DNA of 64,000 nt from Pseudomonas sp. GM50 (GTDB lineage Bacteria; Pseudomonadota; Gammaproteobacteria; Pseudomonadales; Pseudomonadaceae). Each line of letters begins with the position of its first letter. The first letter of the stretch is position 1. The translations under genes and the position numbers were made by a program. Below, in pieces: positions 36,766 to 45,331 of the stretch. The DNA is taken from contig NZ_AKJK01000018.1 in the NCBI RefSeq assembly GCF_000282375.1, positions 1 through 64,000 on the forward strand, read 5' to 3'. The notes beneath the pieces were generated by a model that worked only from the letters and a program-made list of their open reading frames with translations, was not told the origin of the DNA and did no database searches.

Positions 36766-37608
36766 ATGACCACACAACCCGCCTCGCCTAAACCCTTCAA
36801 CCGCATTCTGCTGACAGGCGCCGCCGGCGGCCTGGGCCAGATCCTCAGAGAAACCCTGCAGGCTCACGCCGAAATTGTCCGCTCCTCGGACATCAGCCCT
36901 ATGGCACCCAGCCGTGGTCAGCATGACGAAGTGATCAACTGCAACCTGGCCGACAAGGCCGCAGTCGCGGCGCTGGTCAAAGACGTCGATGCCATCGTCC
37001 ATCTGGGCGGGATTTCAGTGGAGCGGCCCTTCGAGGAAATCATGGAGGCCAACATCCGCGGCACCTTTCATATTTATGAGGCGGCGCGGCAACACGGGGT
37101 CAAGCGAATTGTTTTTGCCAGCTCCAACCACGTCACCGGTTTCTACCCGCAGGACGTCGAGCTGGATGCTCACTCTCAGCGCCGACCGGATGGCTATTAC
37201 GGTTTGTCCAAGGCTTACGGCGAGGACATGGCGACGTTCTACTTTCACCGCTATGGCATCGAAACGGTGAGTTTGCGGATCGGTTCATCGTTTCCGGAGC
37301 CGCGCAACCTGCGAATGCTCTCGACATGGCTCAGCTATCCGGACCTGGAGCACCTGGTAGCTCGAGCCCTGCTGGCCAGCAATGTCGGACACAGTGTGGT
37401 TTACGGTGTTTCCAACAATCGTGATCAGTGGTGGAGTAATCGCCATGCCGCCCACCTGGGCTTTGCCCCGCAGGACAGTTCGGAGGTCTTTCGCACGCAA
37501 ATTGAGCAACAACCCAAACCCGCCGCTGACGATCCCAACAGCCTGTTCCAAGGGGGAGCATTCACGGCTGCCGGGCCGTTCGGTGACCTGCCGGAAACAC
37601 ACCAATGA
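36766..37608 (+). CDS. udh: Uronate dehydrogenase
   Basis: 280 residues from ATG 36766, which has GGAAGA nine bases upstream; ATG 36751 in the same frame lacks one. SDR of the extended type: GAAGGLG (18-24), VHLGGISVERPFEEI, SSNHVTGFY (119-127), and the catalytic YxxxK with Tyr145 and Lys149 (YYGLSK). The sequence follows the Udh proteins characterised from Pseudomonas syringae and P. putida. It oxidises D-galacturonate (and glucuronate) with NAD to the aldarolactone in the cytoplasm. The stop overlaps the lactonase start. Confidence 0.95.
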   Translation: MTTQPASPKPFNRILLTGAAGGLGQILRETLQAHAEIVRSSDISPMAPSRGQHDEVINCNLADKAAVAALVKDVDAIVHLGGISVERPFEEIMEANIRGTFHIYEAARQHGVKRIVFASSNHVTGFYPQDVELDAHSQRRPDGYYGLSKAYGEDMATFYFHRYGIETVSLRIGSSFPEPRNLRMLSTWLSYPDLEHLVARALLASNVGHSVVYGVSNNRDQWWSNRHAAHLGFAPQDSSEVFRTQIEQQPKPAADDPNSLFQGGAFTAAGPFGDLPETHQ

Positions 37609-38486
37609 ATGCCGAACTCATCGTCGACGCACGCAACGCAACCGGCGAAAGTCCGGTCTGGCAAGCTCAGGAGAATGCGTTGTATTGGGTGGATATTCCC
37701 GCGGGCCGCTTGCACCGCTGGCAGCCAGATGGCAAGACTGACTGTTGGCAGGCGGACGAAATGCTCGCCTGCATCGCCCGTAGTCCGGCGGGTCATTGGT
37801 TGGGGGCGCAGGAAAGTGGAGTGTTCAAACTGGTGCCTCAGACTGACGGACGCCTACGCGCCGAAAAGCTCGCCGACGTCGAGCATGCCCGGCCGCAGAT
37901 GCGCTTCAACGATGGACGCTGCGACCGCCAGGGACGCTTCTGGGCCAGCACGATGCAAACCAACATGGGCGTCGACGCGGTCGGGGCGCTCTATCGCTAC
38001 GATCCGGATACCCGTCAGCTTACTGCGCAAGTGGAAGGTCTGGTGGTGCCCAACGGTCTGGCCTTCAGCCCCGATGGCAGAACCCTGTACCTGTCCGACT
38101 CGCACCCAACCCGGCAGCAGATCTGGGCGTTTGACTACGACATCGACAGCGGCACGCCACACAACCGCCGCCACTTCGTCGACATGAACGCCCATCCGGG
38201 TCGACCGGACGGCGCGGCGGTTGATTCGGAGGGCTGCTATTGGATCTGTGCGATTGATGCCGGCCTGGTGCTGCGCTTCACGCCCGAAGGAAAACTGGAT
38301 CGCTCGCTGCCACTGCCGGTGAAGAAACCGACGATGTGTGCCTTTGGCGGCGCCCGACTCGACACGCTATTTGTCACCTCGATTCGCCCGCAAGGTATCG
38401 ACCTCAGTGACCAGCCATTAGCGGGCGGTGTGTTCGCCTTGAATCCAGGCGTTAAAGGCCTGCCCGAACCCATGGCACGAGCCTGA
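37605..38486 (+). CDS. uxuL: SMP-30/gluconolactonase-family aldarolactonase (UxuL-like)
   Basis: 293 residues, six-bladed propeller of the SMP-30 family. Metal ligands of the family are in place: Glu15 (GESPVW), Asn in RFNDGRCD and VPNGLAFSPDG, and Asp in GRPDGAAVD. It starts in the ATGA that ends udh, so it should act on the product of Udh, opening galactarolactone or glucarolactone to the aldarate, as UxuL of P. syringae does. Ends 10 bp from the convergent regulator gene. Confidence 0.92.
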   Translation: MNAELIVDARNATGESPVWQAQENALYWVDIPAGRLHRWQPDGKTDCWQADEMLACIARSPAGHWLGAQESGVFKLVPQTDGRLRAEKLADVEHARPQMRFNDGRCDRQGRFWASTMQTNMGVDAVGALYRYDPDTRQLTAQVEGLVVPNGLAFSPDGRTLYLSDSHPTRQQIWAFDYDIDSGTPHNRRHFVDMNAHPGRPDGAAVDSEGCYWICAIDAGLVLRFTPEGKLDRSLPLPVKKPTMCAFGGARLDTLFVTSIRPQGIDLSDQPLAGGVFALNPGVKGLPEPMARA

Positions 38487-38495
38487 GGCCTGCGT

Positions 38496-39251
38496 TCAGT
38501 CGTTCAACGCCTCGGCTTCTGCGGCCTCATACGCGCGCCGCATTCGCTCTCGGCTGTTGGACAAGTGCAGGCGCATCGCCGCCCGAGCGGCGTCGGCATC
38601 CCGCCGGACAATCGCCTTATAGATGTCTTCATGCTCGCGGCTCAGACGTTCCAGATAGGGTTCCTTGTTGTCATTGACCACTCGTGTGGAATGCAGGCGC
38701 GCGCGCGGGAGGATGCTGACCCCAAGATGCAACATGATGTCGGTGAAATAGCGGTTACCCGTGGCCAACGCGATCTGCTGGTGAAACTGGAAATCCGCGG
38801 ACACCGCATATTCGACACTGACCGCCCTGGAGTTCAGGGCGTCCAGCGAGTCACGCATCAGTTGCAGTTGCTGGTCGGTACGGCGTACGCAGGCCAGGCC
38901 GGCCGCCTCCACTTCCAGGCTGATGCGCAGCTCAAGCACCGCCAACACATCCTGCAACGTGAGAATGCTGGCCGGGTCGATTCGAAAACCGCTCGGGCTC
39001 GGGATGTCCCGAACAAACGTGCCGATGCCATGCCGGGTTTCCACCAGGCCTGCCGCTTGAAGGCGCGATATAGCCTCACGCACCACCGTGCGACTGACAC
39101 CATGTTCTTCCATGACCTGAGATTCAGTGGGCAGCTTTGTCGCACGGGCGAGCTCACCGCTGCAAATACGCCGGGAAAGTTCGGTCACCAACTCCTCCGC
39201 CAGGCTTCGGTGCCTGCGGCGAACACTGGGTTGGATGTTCAGTTTGTCCAT
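38496..39251 (-). CDS. GntR/FadR-family transcriptional regulator
   Basis: 251 residues from ATG 39251. N-terminal winged HTH (SLAEELVTELSRRICSGELA; GVSRTVVREAISRLQAAGLV), then an all-helical FCD sensor domain with the usual metal-site residues (DFQFHQQIALATGN; HEDIYKAIVRRDADAARAAM). Family members in uronate and aldarate loci act as repressors released by the acid sugar. One of the three shared operator-like words lies about 50-70 bp upstream of its start, which fits self-control. It faces uxuL tail to tail. Confidence 0.93.
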   Translation of the reverse strand: MDKLNIQPSVRRRHRSLAEELVTELSRRICSGELARATKLPTESQVMEEHGVSRTVVREAISRLQAAGLVETRHGIGTFVRDIPSPSGFRIDPASILTLQDVLAVLELRISLEVEAAGLACVRRTDQQLQLMRDSLDALNSRAVSVEYAVSADFQFHQQIALATGNRYFTDIMLHLGVSILPRARLHSTRVVNDNKEPYLERLSREHEDIYKAIVRRDADAARAAMRLHLSNSRERMRRAYEAAEAEALND

Positions 39252-39301
39252 CAAAAACAAAAATCTCGGTTTTTCGAATGATTACGCATCATAGCTCATT
39301 C

Positions 39302-39320
39302 AGTTGTACGACAACGCATC
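39302..39320 (+). promoter_or_regulatory. Candidate FadR-type operator, site 3
   Basis: AGTTGTACGACAACGCATC contains TACGACAAC, the same word as at sites 1 and 2, within TTGT-ACG-ACAA, a 4-bp inverted repeat around three bases. It is upstream of the FadR-type gene. Confidence 0.5.
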
Positions 39321-39502
39321 AGATCAAATGATGGTACTTCGCATGCAGCTGACGTTCGATTCGCCGCAATGGCGACAAGGACGTCGCTCGAGAAACGCTG
39401 AGAAATTGCGCGTTACACACTCACGTTAATGAGGTACATGGATAGATCGCTGGCCATATGAAAATCCAGTCAGGGTGATTGTGATTAGCGCTTGGCCCCA
39501 GA

Positions 39503-40831
39503 TCACAGCAAGAAGCTATTAACAGGCTTTTTCAAGCCCAAGCGGTCCCTCAGCGTCCCAGGTTCATATTCCTTGCGGAAGACCCCTTTGGCTTGCAGCA
39601 AAGGCACCACGTCGCGGGTGAAGGCTTCGAAGTCCGTCGGCAAAAACGGAAACATGAGGTTGTAGCCATCGACGGCATTCGACTCGTATAACGCTGAAAG
39701 CTTATCGGCAATATGCTCCGCCGTTCCGATCAGTAACCAGGTACTGGAGCTCTTGACCAACCGGCGCCCTATTTCGCGGATAGACAAGGACGTATCGTAC
39801 TTCTTGAGCAGGGCCAGCTCAGTTCGAATGCCATCGAACTCAGACTCATCGGGCAACGCTGGCAGCGGGCTGTCCGGCGACAGGCCTGTCAGATCAAGAC
39901 GGGTGTAGCTGGAGACCAGATCGATCGCCACGGCATCGATGATGAGGCTGTCCTCCAATTGCCGGCGTCGCGCCTCCTCAGTCTCATCCTCCAGAACCAC
40001 CGGAAGCACGCCGGTAATGATCTTCAGGTCACTGGAATGTCTGCCCTTCAATTCAAGTCGGCGATTCAAATCTGCCCTGTACGCCAGTCCTTCTTCGACC
40101 GTATTGATGAAACAGAAGTGCACGTCCGCATGGGCGGCGGCCAGGTTCTTGCCTGCTTCAGAAGATCCCGCCTGGGCAAGGACGGGATATCCTTGAGGTG
40201 GACGCGGCACGTTAAGCGGCCCACGTACGCTGAAATGTGCGCCTTTGTGATTGATCGGATGAATCTTCGATGGATCGGCAAAGTCGCCGGTACCCTTGTC
40301 AAATTCAAGCGCACCGTCCTCCCATGAGTCCCAAAGCTGCTTGACGACATGGATGAATTCCTCGGCCCGCAGATAACGATCGCCGTGTTTCGTCACGCCC
40401 GACAATCCGAAATTCGAAGCCTCTTCTTCCAGCCAGGAAGTCACGATATTCCAGCTGGCTCGCCCTGCGCTGAGATAGTCCAACGAAGCAAAATATCGCG
40501 CGAGGTTGAACGGCTCGTTATAGGAAGTTGAAGCGGTGCCCATCAGACCAATGTGATCAGTCACGGCAGCCAGTGCGGACAAGAGCGTAATAGGTTCAAG
40601 GCGGGCGTTGGCATAGTGCCTCAACCCACTGGCCACGGAGTCCCAGACCGCGACGTGATCCGCGACAAAAACCGCATCGAACTTCGCCACCTCGGCCGCC
40701 TGCACCAGTTTTACGTAGTACTTGAGCGTGAATATTTCCTGGGTCGGTGACAGCGGGTGGCGCCAGGAAAAACGATGATCTCCTTGGGGGTTAAAAAAGA
40801 ACAAATTCAAAATCATACTTTTATTGGACAT
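39503..40831 (-). CDS. Flavin-dependent monooxygenase, NtaA/SnaA/DszA type (LLM class)
   Basis: 442 residues, the length of this bacterial-luciferase-like subgroup. Seen: FFFNPQGDHRFSWRHP, FVADHVAVWDS, MGTASTSYNEPFNLARYFASLDYLSAGRASWNIVTSW, EEASNFGL, and QAGSSEAGKNLAA. Uses FMNH2 from a separate reductase to oxidise a C-S, C-N or similar bond; no reductase gene is next to it. It is the last gene of a run with a betaine-type importer, so the imported compound is probably its substrate, perhaps a sulfonium or quaternary-amine compound. Substrate unknown. Confidence 0.9.
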   Translation of the reverse strand: MSNKSMILNLFFFNPQGDHRFSWRHPLSPTQEIFTLKYYVKLVQAAEVAKFDAVFVADHVAVWDSVASGLRHYANARLEPITLLSALAAVTDHIGLMGTASTSYNEPFNLARYFASLDYLSAGRASWNIVTSWLEEEASNFGLSGVTKHGDRYLRAEEFIHVVKQLWDSWEDGALEFDKGTGDFADPSKIHPINHKGAHFSVRGPLNVPRPPQGYPVLAQAGSSEAGKNLAAAHADVHFCFINTVEEGLAYRADLNRRLELKGRHSSDLKIITGVLPVVLEDETEEARRRQLEDSLIIDAVAIDLVSSYTRLDLTGLSPDSPLPALPDESEFDGIRTELALLKKYDTSLSIREIGRRLVKSSSTWLLIGTAEHIADKLSALYESNAVDGYNLMFPFLPTDFEAFTRDVVPLLQAKGVFRKEYEPGTLRDRLGLKKPVNSFLL

Positions 40832-40867
40832 AACGCCTCCGCGACCTTACCAACGTCGCATTCATTT

Positions 40868-41773
40868 TCACTGGGCCGTCTTGACGGTATGTTCGGCGAC
40901 CCACTGCGCCGCGACTTTTGCGGGATCCTTGTGATCGATATCAACAAGGCGATTGAGTTGCTTGAGGTCGTCATCGGTCAGTTTTGCAGAGACCGCGTTG
41001 AGCACCTGGGTGACTTCCGGGGTTAGCAACGCCTTGCGACCCAGTGGCGTGATGTTTTGCAGGGGCTGTTGGTGCTTGTCGTCCTCGAGGACAACCCAAG
41101 GCTCCTTAGCCAGGATGCCTTGCGTGGAGACCACCGTGGCAACGTCGATAGCGCCTGAGTTCAACGCCAGCCGCGACAAGGGCCCGCCCATGTCCAGCGA
41201 TTTGATGCTCTTGAAGTTGATGCCGTAGACCGCCTTCAACCCGGGCAGGCCCAATGCAGCAGTGGCGACTTCGGGAGGCCCGCCCAGCGTGAAATCACCC
41301 GAGACGGGCGCCAGGTCGGACAAGGTGTGCAAGTTGTACTTTTCTGCGGTTTTTCGGGTGACGGCCCAAGCGGTAATGGAGCCCGCGGACGAAGGCTCAA
41401 GCAGCTGGAGGTCCGCCGGCAACTTCTGTTGCAAAGCGCTGAGGATCTCCTTTTGGGTGGTCAGGGCGGTCTTGTCGTCATAGAAACTCAACAGTGATCC
41501 TATGTATTCGGGTACGACGTCTATATCCCCGTTTTCCAGCGCCTGGGCGATGATCTGGCGGTTCCCCAGATTGAGTCGGGTCTTGACGTCTATCCCTTGA
41601 TTTTTCAAGGCCGACGCATAGATGTTGGCGAGAATCGTCTGCTCGGAAAAATTGGCCCCTCCAATGGTGATGGACTGAGCATTGGCAAACGTGCTGCCAA
41701 CCAGCAAGCCTAGCCCCAGCAACAATGAAACCGAGTGCACTGAGTGAGCCTTCGAACGTTGTTTGTTTTTCAT
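40868..41773 (-). CDS. QAT-family ABC transporter substrate-binding protein (OsmX/OpuC-like)
   Basis: 301 residues from ATG 41773; a longer frame adds 13 residues without a signal-like start. Signal peptide ending FANA. The mature part begins QSITIGGANFSEQTILANIYA and has LGNRQIIAQALENGDIDVVPEYIGSLLSFY, the pattern of choline/glycine betaine binding proteins of the OpuC/YehZ type. The exact ligand could be another quaternary ammonium or sulfonium compound. Between the permease and the monooxygenase. Confidence 0.9.
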   Translation of the reverse strand: MKNKQRSKAHSVHSVSLLLGLGLLVGSTFANAQSITIGGANFSEQTILANIYASALKNQGIDVKTRLNLGNRQIIAQALENGDIDVVPEYIGSLLSFYDDKTALTTQKEILSALQQKLPADLQLLEPSSAGSITAWAVTRKTAEKYNLHTLSDLAPVSGDFTLGGPPEVATAALGLPGLKAVYGINFKSIKSLDMGGPLSRLALNSGAIDVATVVSTQGILAKEPWVVLEDDKHQQPLQNITPLGRKALLTPEVTQVLNAVSAKLTDDDLKQLNRLVDIDHKDPAKVAAQWVAEHTVKTAQ

Positions 41774-41822
41774 TTGGGTCTGCACCTCTGCAAAGTTAAT
41801 ACGCACTTTCAAATGCCCATGG

Positions 41823-42530
41823 TCATGTAGCGCTTAGTTCAACATTCCCCGCCCGCCATTTTCTAACCATGAGTGTTTCTATTATTGAACAAACCCACTC
41901 GCTGACAATCGCAAGTGCCGACACCATCAGTGCGCCGCCAATAATTTGCGGCGTATCATTTCGGCCCAGTCCATCAATAAGAAACCTGCCCAGCCCGCCG
42001 AACCCTGCATACGCAGCGATGGTGGCTGTTGCGATAAGTTGCACCAGGGCTGATCGGAATCCAGAAAAGATCAGCGGAAAAGCCAGCGGCAACTCGAGCT
42101 GAATAAACATCTGCCCTCTGCGCATCCCCATCGATCTGGCAGCCTGCTTCAGAGACGAATCCACCTGATCGACTCCAACATAGGTATTGGTTAATATCGG
42201 CGGGATGCTCATGGTCACCAATGCGATAATCACCGTGCTGGTTTCATAGCCAATGAGCATGATTGCAAGTATCACAATACCCAGAGAAGGTAATGCTCGC
42301 CCAATATTGAACAGCCCTATCGCTACCTGCGCGCCTTTGCGGTAGTTAGCCAGAAGTACGCCGAGCGGCAACGCTATTGCACAAGCAATAGCCAGGCTCA
42401 AAGACACATAATAAATATGCTCTGCCAGCCGAGTCAGTATTCCGTTTTCACCCAACCAATTGTCAGGAAGAGAGAACCAAAGGTAGACACCTGCGATCAT
42501 GTTCATCAGCGCACCCAAGGGACCAGCCAT
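41823..42530 (-). CDS. QAT-family ABC permease 1
   Basis: 235 residues, five or six hydrophobic helices. FNIGRALPSLGIVILAIMLIG, GVDQVDSSLKQAARSMGMRRGQMFIQLELPLA (EAA loop) and GRNDTPQIIGGALMVSALAI are the standard OpuCB/OpuCD pattern. Start overlaps the next permease by about 25 bp, so the two are translated together. Composition is less GC-rich than most of the window. Confidence 0.9.
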   Translation of the reverse strand: MAGPLGALMNMIAGVYLWFSLPDNWLGENGILTRLAEHIYYVSLSLAIACAIALPLGVLLANYRKGAQVAIGLFNIGRALPSLGIVILAIMLIGYETSTVIIALVTMSIPPILTNTYVGVDQVDSSLKQAARSMGMRRGQMFIQLELPLAFPLIFSGFRSALVQLIATATIAAYAGFGGLGRFLIDGLGRNDTPQIIGGALMVSALAIVSEWVCSIIETLMVRKWRAGNVELSAT

Positions 42531-43135
42531 TTATTTATTGAATAAAACAGAAAATCAAAACATAACGCCAACATCACCGTCAGGACCAGGCTGACCGCCA
42601 CAGGCGTAGTGAAACTTTGAGCCAGCCCGGTAATGAACATCTGGCCTAATCCGCCTTGACCAATCAAGGCAGTAACGGTCACCAGCCCCACCAATGTAAC
42701 CGAGGTCGTTCGCAAGCCTGCCAATAACGAAGGCAGTGCCAGTGGAAGTTCAACCCCGAGGAATCTCTGCATGCGCGTATACCCTAGCGCACGGGCTTCT
42801 TCCAATACGTCCGGGGGATTACTCGCAAGCCCCGCCAAGGTGTTCTGCAACACAATAAGCAAGGAATACAGGCTCAAACCAATGACCGCCGTCGTCTTGG
42901 ATAAACCGGTAAAAGGCATTATCAAAATAAACAGCGCCAGGGACGGAATGGTAAAGAGTATGCCGCTGACATAAATCATGGGGCGCGCCAATCCTGGCTG
43001 CCACAACGTCAAGAGCACCATTGCGCCCGCTAATAGCACCCCTGTACACAAGCCCAAGGTCACCAGCTGAATATGATCAAATAACAGCTGACCGATCTGC
43101 TGCCAGTTTTCAACGATCCAGGACCAGTCAATCAT
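42506..43135 (-). CDS. QAT-family ABC permease 2
   Basis: 209 residues. Helices plus VSGILFTIPSLALFILIMPFTGLSKTTAVIGLSLYSLLIVLQNTLAGL and the EAA loop PPDVLEEARALGYTRMQRFLGVELPLALPSLLAGLRTT. The paired OpuCB-like permease overlaps its 3' end. Start overlaps the ATPase stop by four bases. Confidence 0.9.
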   Translation of the reverse strand: MIDWSWIVENWQQIGQLLFDHIQLVTLGLCTGVLLAGAMVLLTLWQPGLARPMIYVSGILFTIPSLALFILIMPFTGLSKTTAVIGLSLYSLLIVLQNTLAGLASNPPDVLEEARALGYTRMQRFLGVELPLALPSLLAGLRTTSVTLVGLVTVTALIGQGGLGQMFITGLAQSFTTPVAVSLVLTVMLALCFDFLFYSINKWLVPWVR

Positions 43136-44163
43136 TGCGCACTTCCGAAGCGGCGCTCATTGAGTGCGCTGTGAAGGCTGGCAATCGAGAGGCAACCTTC
43201 GTAACCGCCCGCCTCGTCCACGCGAACAACCACACCGATAGGAGCCGTTAGAATTTTAACCAGTGCGTGATGCAACGAGTCGTTACTCGACACCGTTGTC
43301 AGCTCGGGAACAGGCACGTCCGATTCACTGACCCATTTCAACGGGTTGGACTTATCATCCAGCAGAAGTTTGAATTCGCAATTGACTTCATCCGCTGGAA
43401 GATCAGAAACCTTCATCAGCGAAAGTCTTTTTAACAGCGGATCTTTGCCGATAAAGTTCTTCACAAACTCGCTGGCAGGATGGGCAAGGATAGTGTGAGG
43501 CGTATCGAACTGAACAAGCTTTCCTTCGCCCTCGAAGATGGCAATCCGGTCACCAATCTTGATGGCTTCCTCCATATCGTGGGTCACCAAAATAATGGTT
43601 TTATGCAAGCGTCTCTGAAGCGCAACCAGTTCATCCTGCAGTCGCTCGCGTATCACCGGATCAAGCGCGGCAAAGGGTTCGTCCATCAATACAACCGGTG
43701 GGTCCGAGGCCAATGCCCTCGCCAGAGCGACGCGACTTTGCTGCCCGCCCGACAGCTGATTAGGGTAGCGCTCAAGAAATTCCGGCTGAAGTCCAACCAG
43801 GGAAATGAGTTCGCTCACGCGCTGGCGGATTTTATGTTTGCTCCAGCCCAGGAGCCGCGGTACTGCACCAATATTTTCTGCAACCGTCTGGTGGGGAAAC
43901 AAGGCTGCGCTCTGCATCATGAAACCAATGCCGCGGCGTAGCGTAACGACGTCAAGCTCATCGGTCGCTACTCCATTGACACAGATGCGACCACTGTCCT
44001 GGGTATCCAGCCTATTGATCATTCGCAAAATAGTCGTTTTGCCACACCCGCTTGGCCCGACAAATACGCAGATCTCACCCTCCCGGACATGAAGCGTTAA
44101 ATCGCTCACGGCCATTCGCGTGCTGCCCTTATGAGTTTTCTTGATAGTTTCAAAACGTATCAT
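43132..44163 (-). CDS. QAT-family ABC ATPase with C-terminal CBS-like domain
   Basis: 343 residues. Walker A GPSGCGKTT (about 37-45), LSGGQQSRVALARAL, VVLMDEPFAALDPVIRERL and VTHDMEEAIKIGDRIAIFEG. From about 270 a CBS-like part (VSSNDSLHHALVKILTAPIGVVVRVDEAGGYEGCLSI), which in OpuA-type ATPases senses ionic strength or nucleotides. Start is in the ATGA that ends the small upstream membrane gene. Confidence 0.92.
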   Translation of the reverse strand: MIRFETIKKTHKGSTRMAVSDLTLHVREGEICVFVGPSGCGKTTILRMINRLDTQDSGRICVNGVATDELDVVTLRRGIGFMMQSAALFPHQTVAENIGAVPRLLGWSKHKIRQRVSELISLVGLQPEFLERYPNQLSGGQQSRVALARALASDPPVVLMDEPFAALDPVIRERLQDELVALQRRLHKTIILVTHDMEEAIKIGDRIAIFEGEGKLVQFDTPHTILAHPASEFVKNFIGKDPLLKRLSLMKVSDLPADEVNCEFKLLLDDKSNPLKWVSESDVPVPELTTVSSNDSLHHALVKILTAPIGVVVRVDEAGGYEGCLSIASLHSALNERRFGSAQ

Positions 44164-44561
44164 TTTCCGACGCCCAGATTGGCTTTAGTGTTTTTATTGC
44201 CTGGCAGGATGACGGGGACAATCCACGGGATTGACCAGATGCCGATGCAATAATTGGAAGTAGCCGTGAATGACATAGCCGTTGTTTCGAGCAATCCATT
44301 GTTCTGAATCGACATCCAGAGCACAACCAGTGGAACCAAACGGACAAGGGTGAATACTTCGCCGAGTGCGTCGCCATAAATAACAATAAAAGTCCAGGCC
44401 AGATAAAATCCGACCAATAAAAGCCAAGTAGGCCATTCAGTTTGGCTGGTTAATGTAGTGCTCAGCTTAACAATTTCAGCTCGATGAGCTTCATCCAAAT
44501 AGTTTGGCATTTGTAGTAAGTCGCGATGGATCTTGCTCGGAACAGAAGCCCAATCACTCAC
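44160..44561 (-). CDS. Small membrane protein, desaturase-like N-terminus, coupled to the QAT ATPase
   Basis: 133 residues. N-terminal amphipathic part, then TEWPTWLLLVGFYLAWTFIVIYG and LVRLVPLVVLWMSIQNNGLL, two hydrophobic segments that resemble the start of fatty-acid desaturase-type proteins. The His-rich box that should follow (normally HEVLHGH) is absent and the protein ends soon after. It may be a broken desaturase gene, or a small protein that is real, since its stop overlaps the ATPase start by ATGA. It could be the first gene of the operon. Confidence 0.45.
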   Translation of the reverse strand: MSDWASVPSKIHRDLLQMPNYLDEAHRAEIVKLSTTLTSQTEWPTWLLLVGFYLAWTFIVIYGDALGEVFTLVRLVPLVVLWMSIQNNGLLETTAMSFTATSNYCIGIWSIPWIVPVILPGNKNTKANLGVGK

Positions 44562-45331
44562 GCGTCAAGCTGCAACCCCATGGGACCGGGTATTACCTGA
44601 AGATGATTGGCTAGACTAACGGTATGGAAGTGCCCAACAGCGATGATTCACATGGCGTAAAGCAGAAACGCCAAGCCTTCGCTGATTGCACTGCAGGCTT
44701 CGCTGTTGGCCTGACAAGGAAGAGGTTTGCCGGTAACGAATGGAACGGCAATGGAGGCACAAGGACTGATGCGGATATTGCCGGAGTGAGAAATCGCGAC
44801 ATGAGTTCTGTCATAAGACAGAGCCTCAAGGCTGATTTGGAAGATTCGGGCGCCGGACATAGTCGTACCATAAAAATAGGATTGAACATATCCGGCGGTC
44901 CGGTAACCGCAATGTAGCATGATGACTAATACGATCAAGGAATCTATTTCATTATGCTTATTCCTAAAATGAATAATAATTAAGCAATGCGTCTCCCCCG
45001 CTCTGAATTTGCCTGCTCCGCTAGCCTAGTCGCCGATGCATTTTTCGCCGCCAGCCTTGCTGCTCCAATCGGTGGATGCCCGCGCCATGAAGAATCTAGC
45101 ACTACATTAATTAGCGACGCTGTGTAGCCTGCGCGTAAATGCCAGGGCCACACTGCAACGCAATCCTGTTTGCGTAGGTGTCGAGTGGCCTTAACCTGTT
45201 CGGTCATTGAAACAGTCATGGCGCACTCAACAACAAATTACGATCTCGACCTCGCAACATCCGAGGCTAGACCTCTGATTCCTTCAGACTAAAACCTTTG
45301 TGGCATGAAACTCTCCACTCAGCTGTAAGGC
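44562..45331. other. 770-bp stretch without a convincing gene
   Basis: AT-richer than its surroundings. Several short frames exist (for example 44980-45219 minus, 79 codons, and 44624-44917 plus) but none has a family match, a clear ribosome site and a protein-like composition together. Could be decayed DNA or contain promoter elements of the monooxygenase/QAT operon near 44570-44700. Confidence 0.5.

Noticed and set aside
44624..45219. Short frames between the QAT operon and the OYE gene as genes
   Set aside because: Overlapping frames on both strands of equal quality, without family match or consistent ribosome site.
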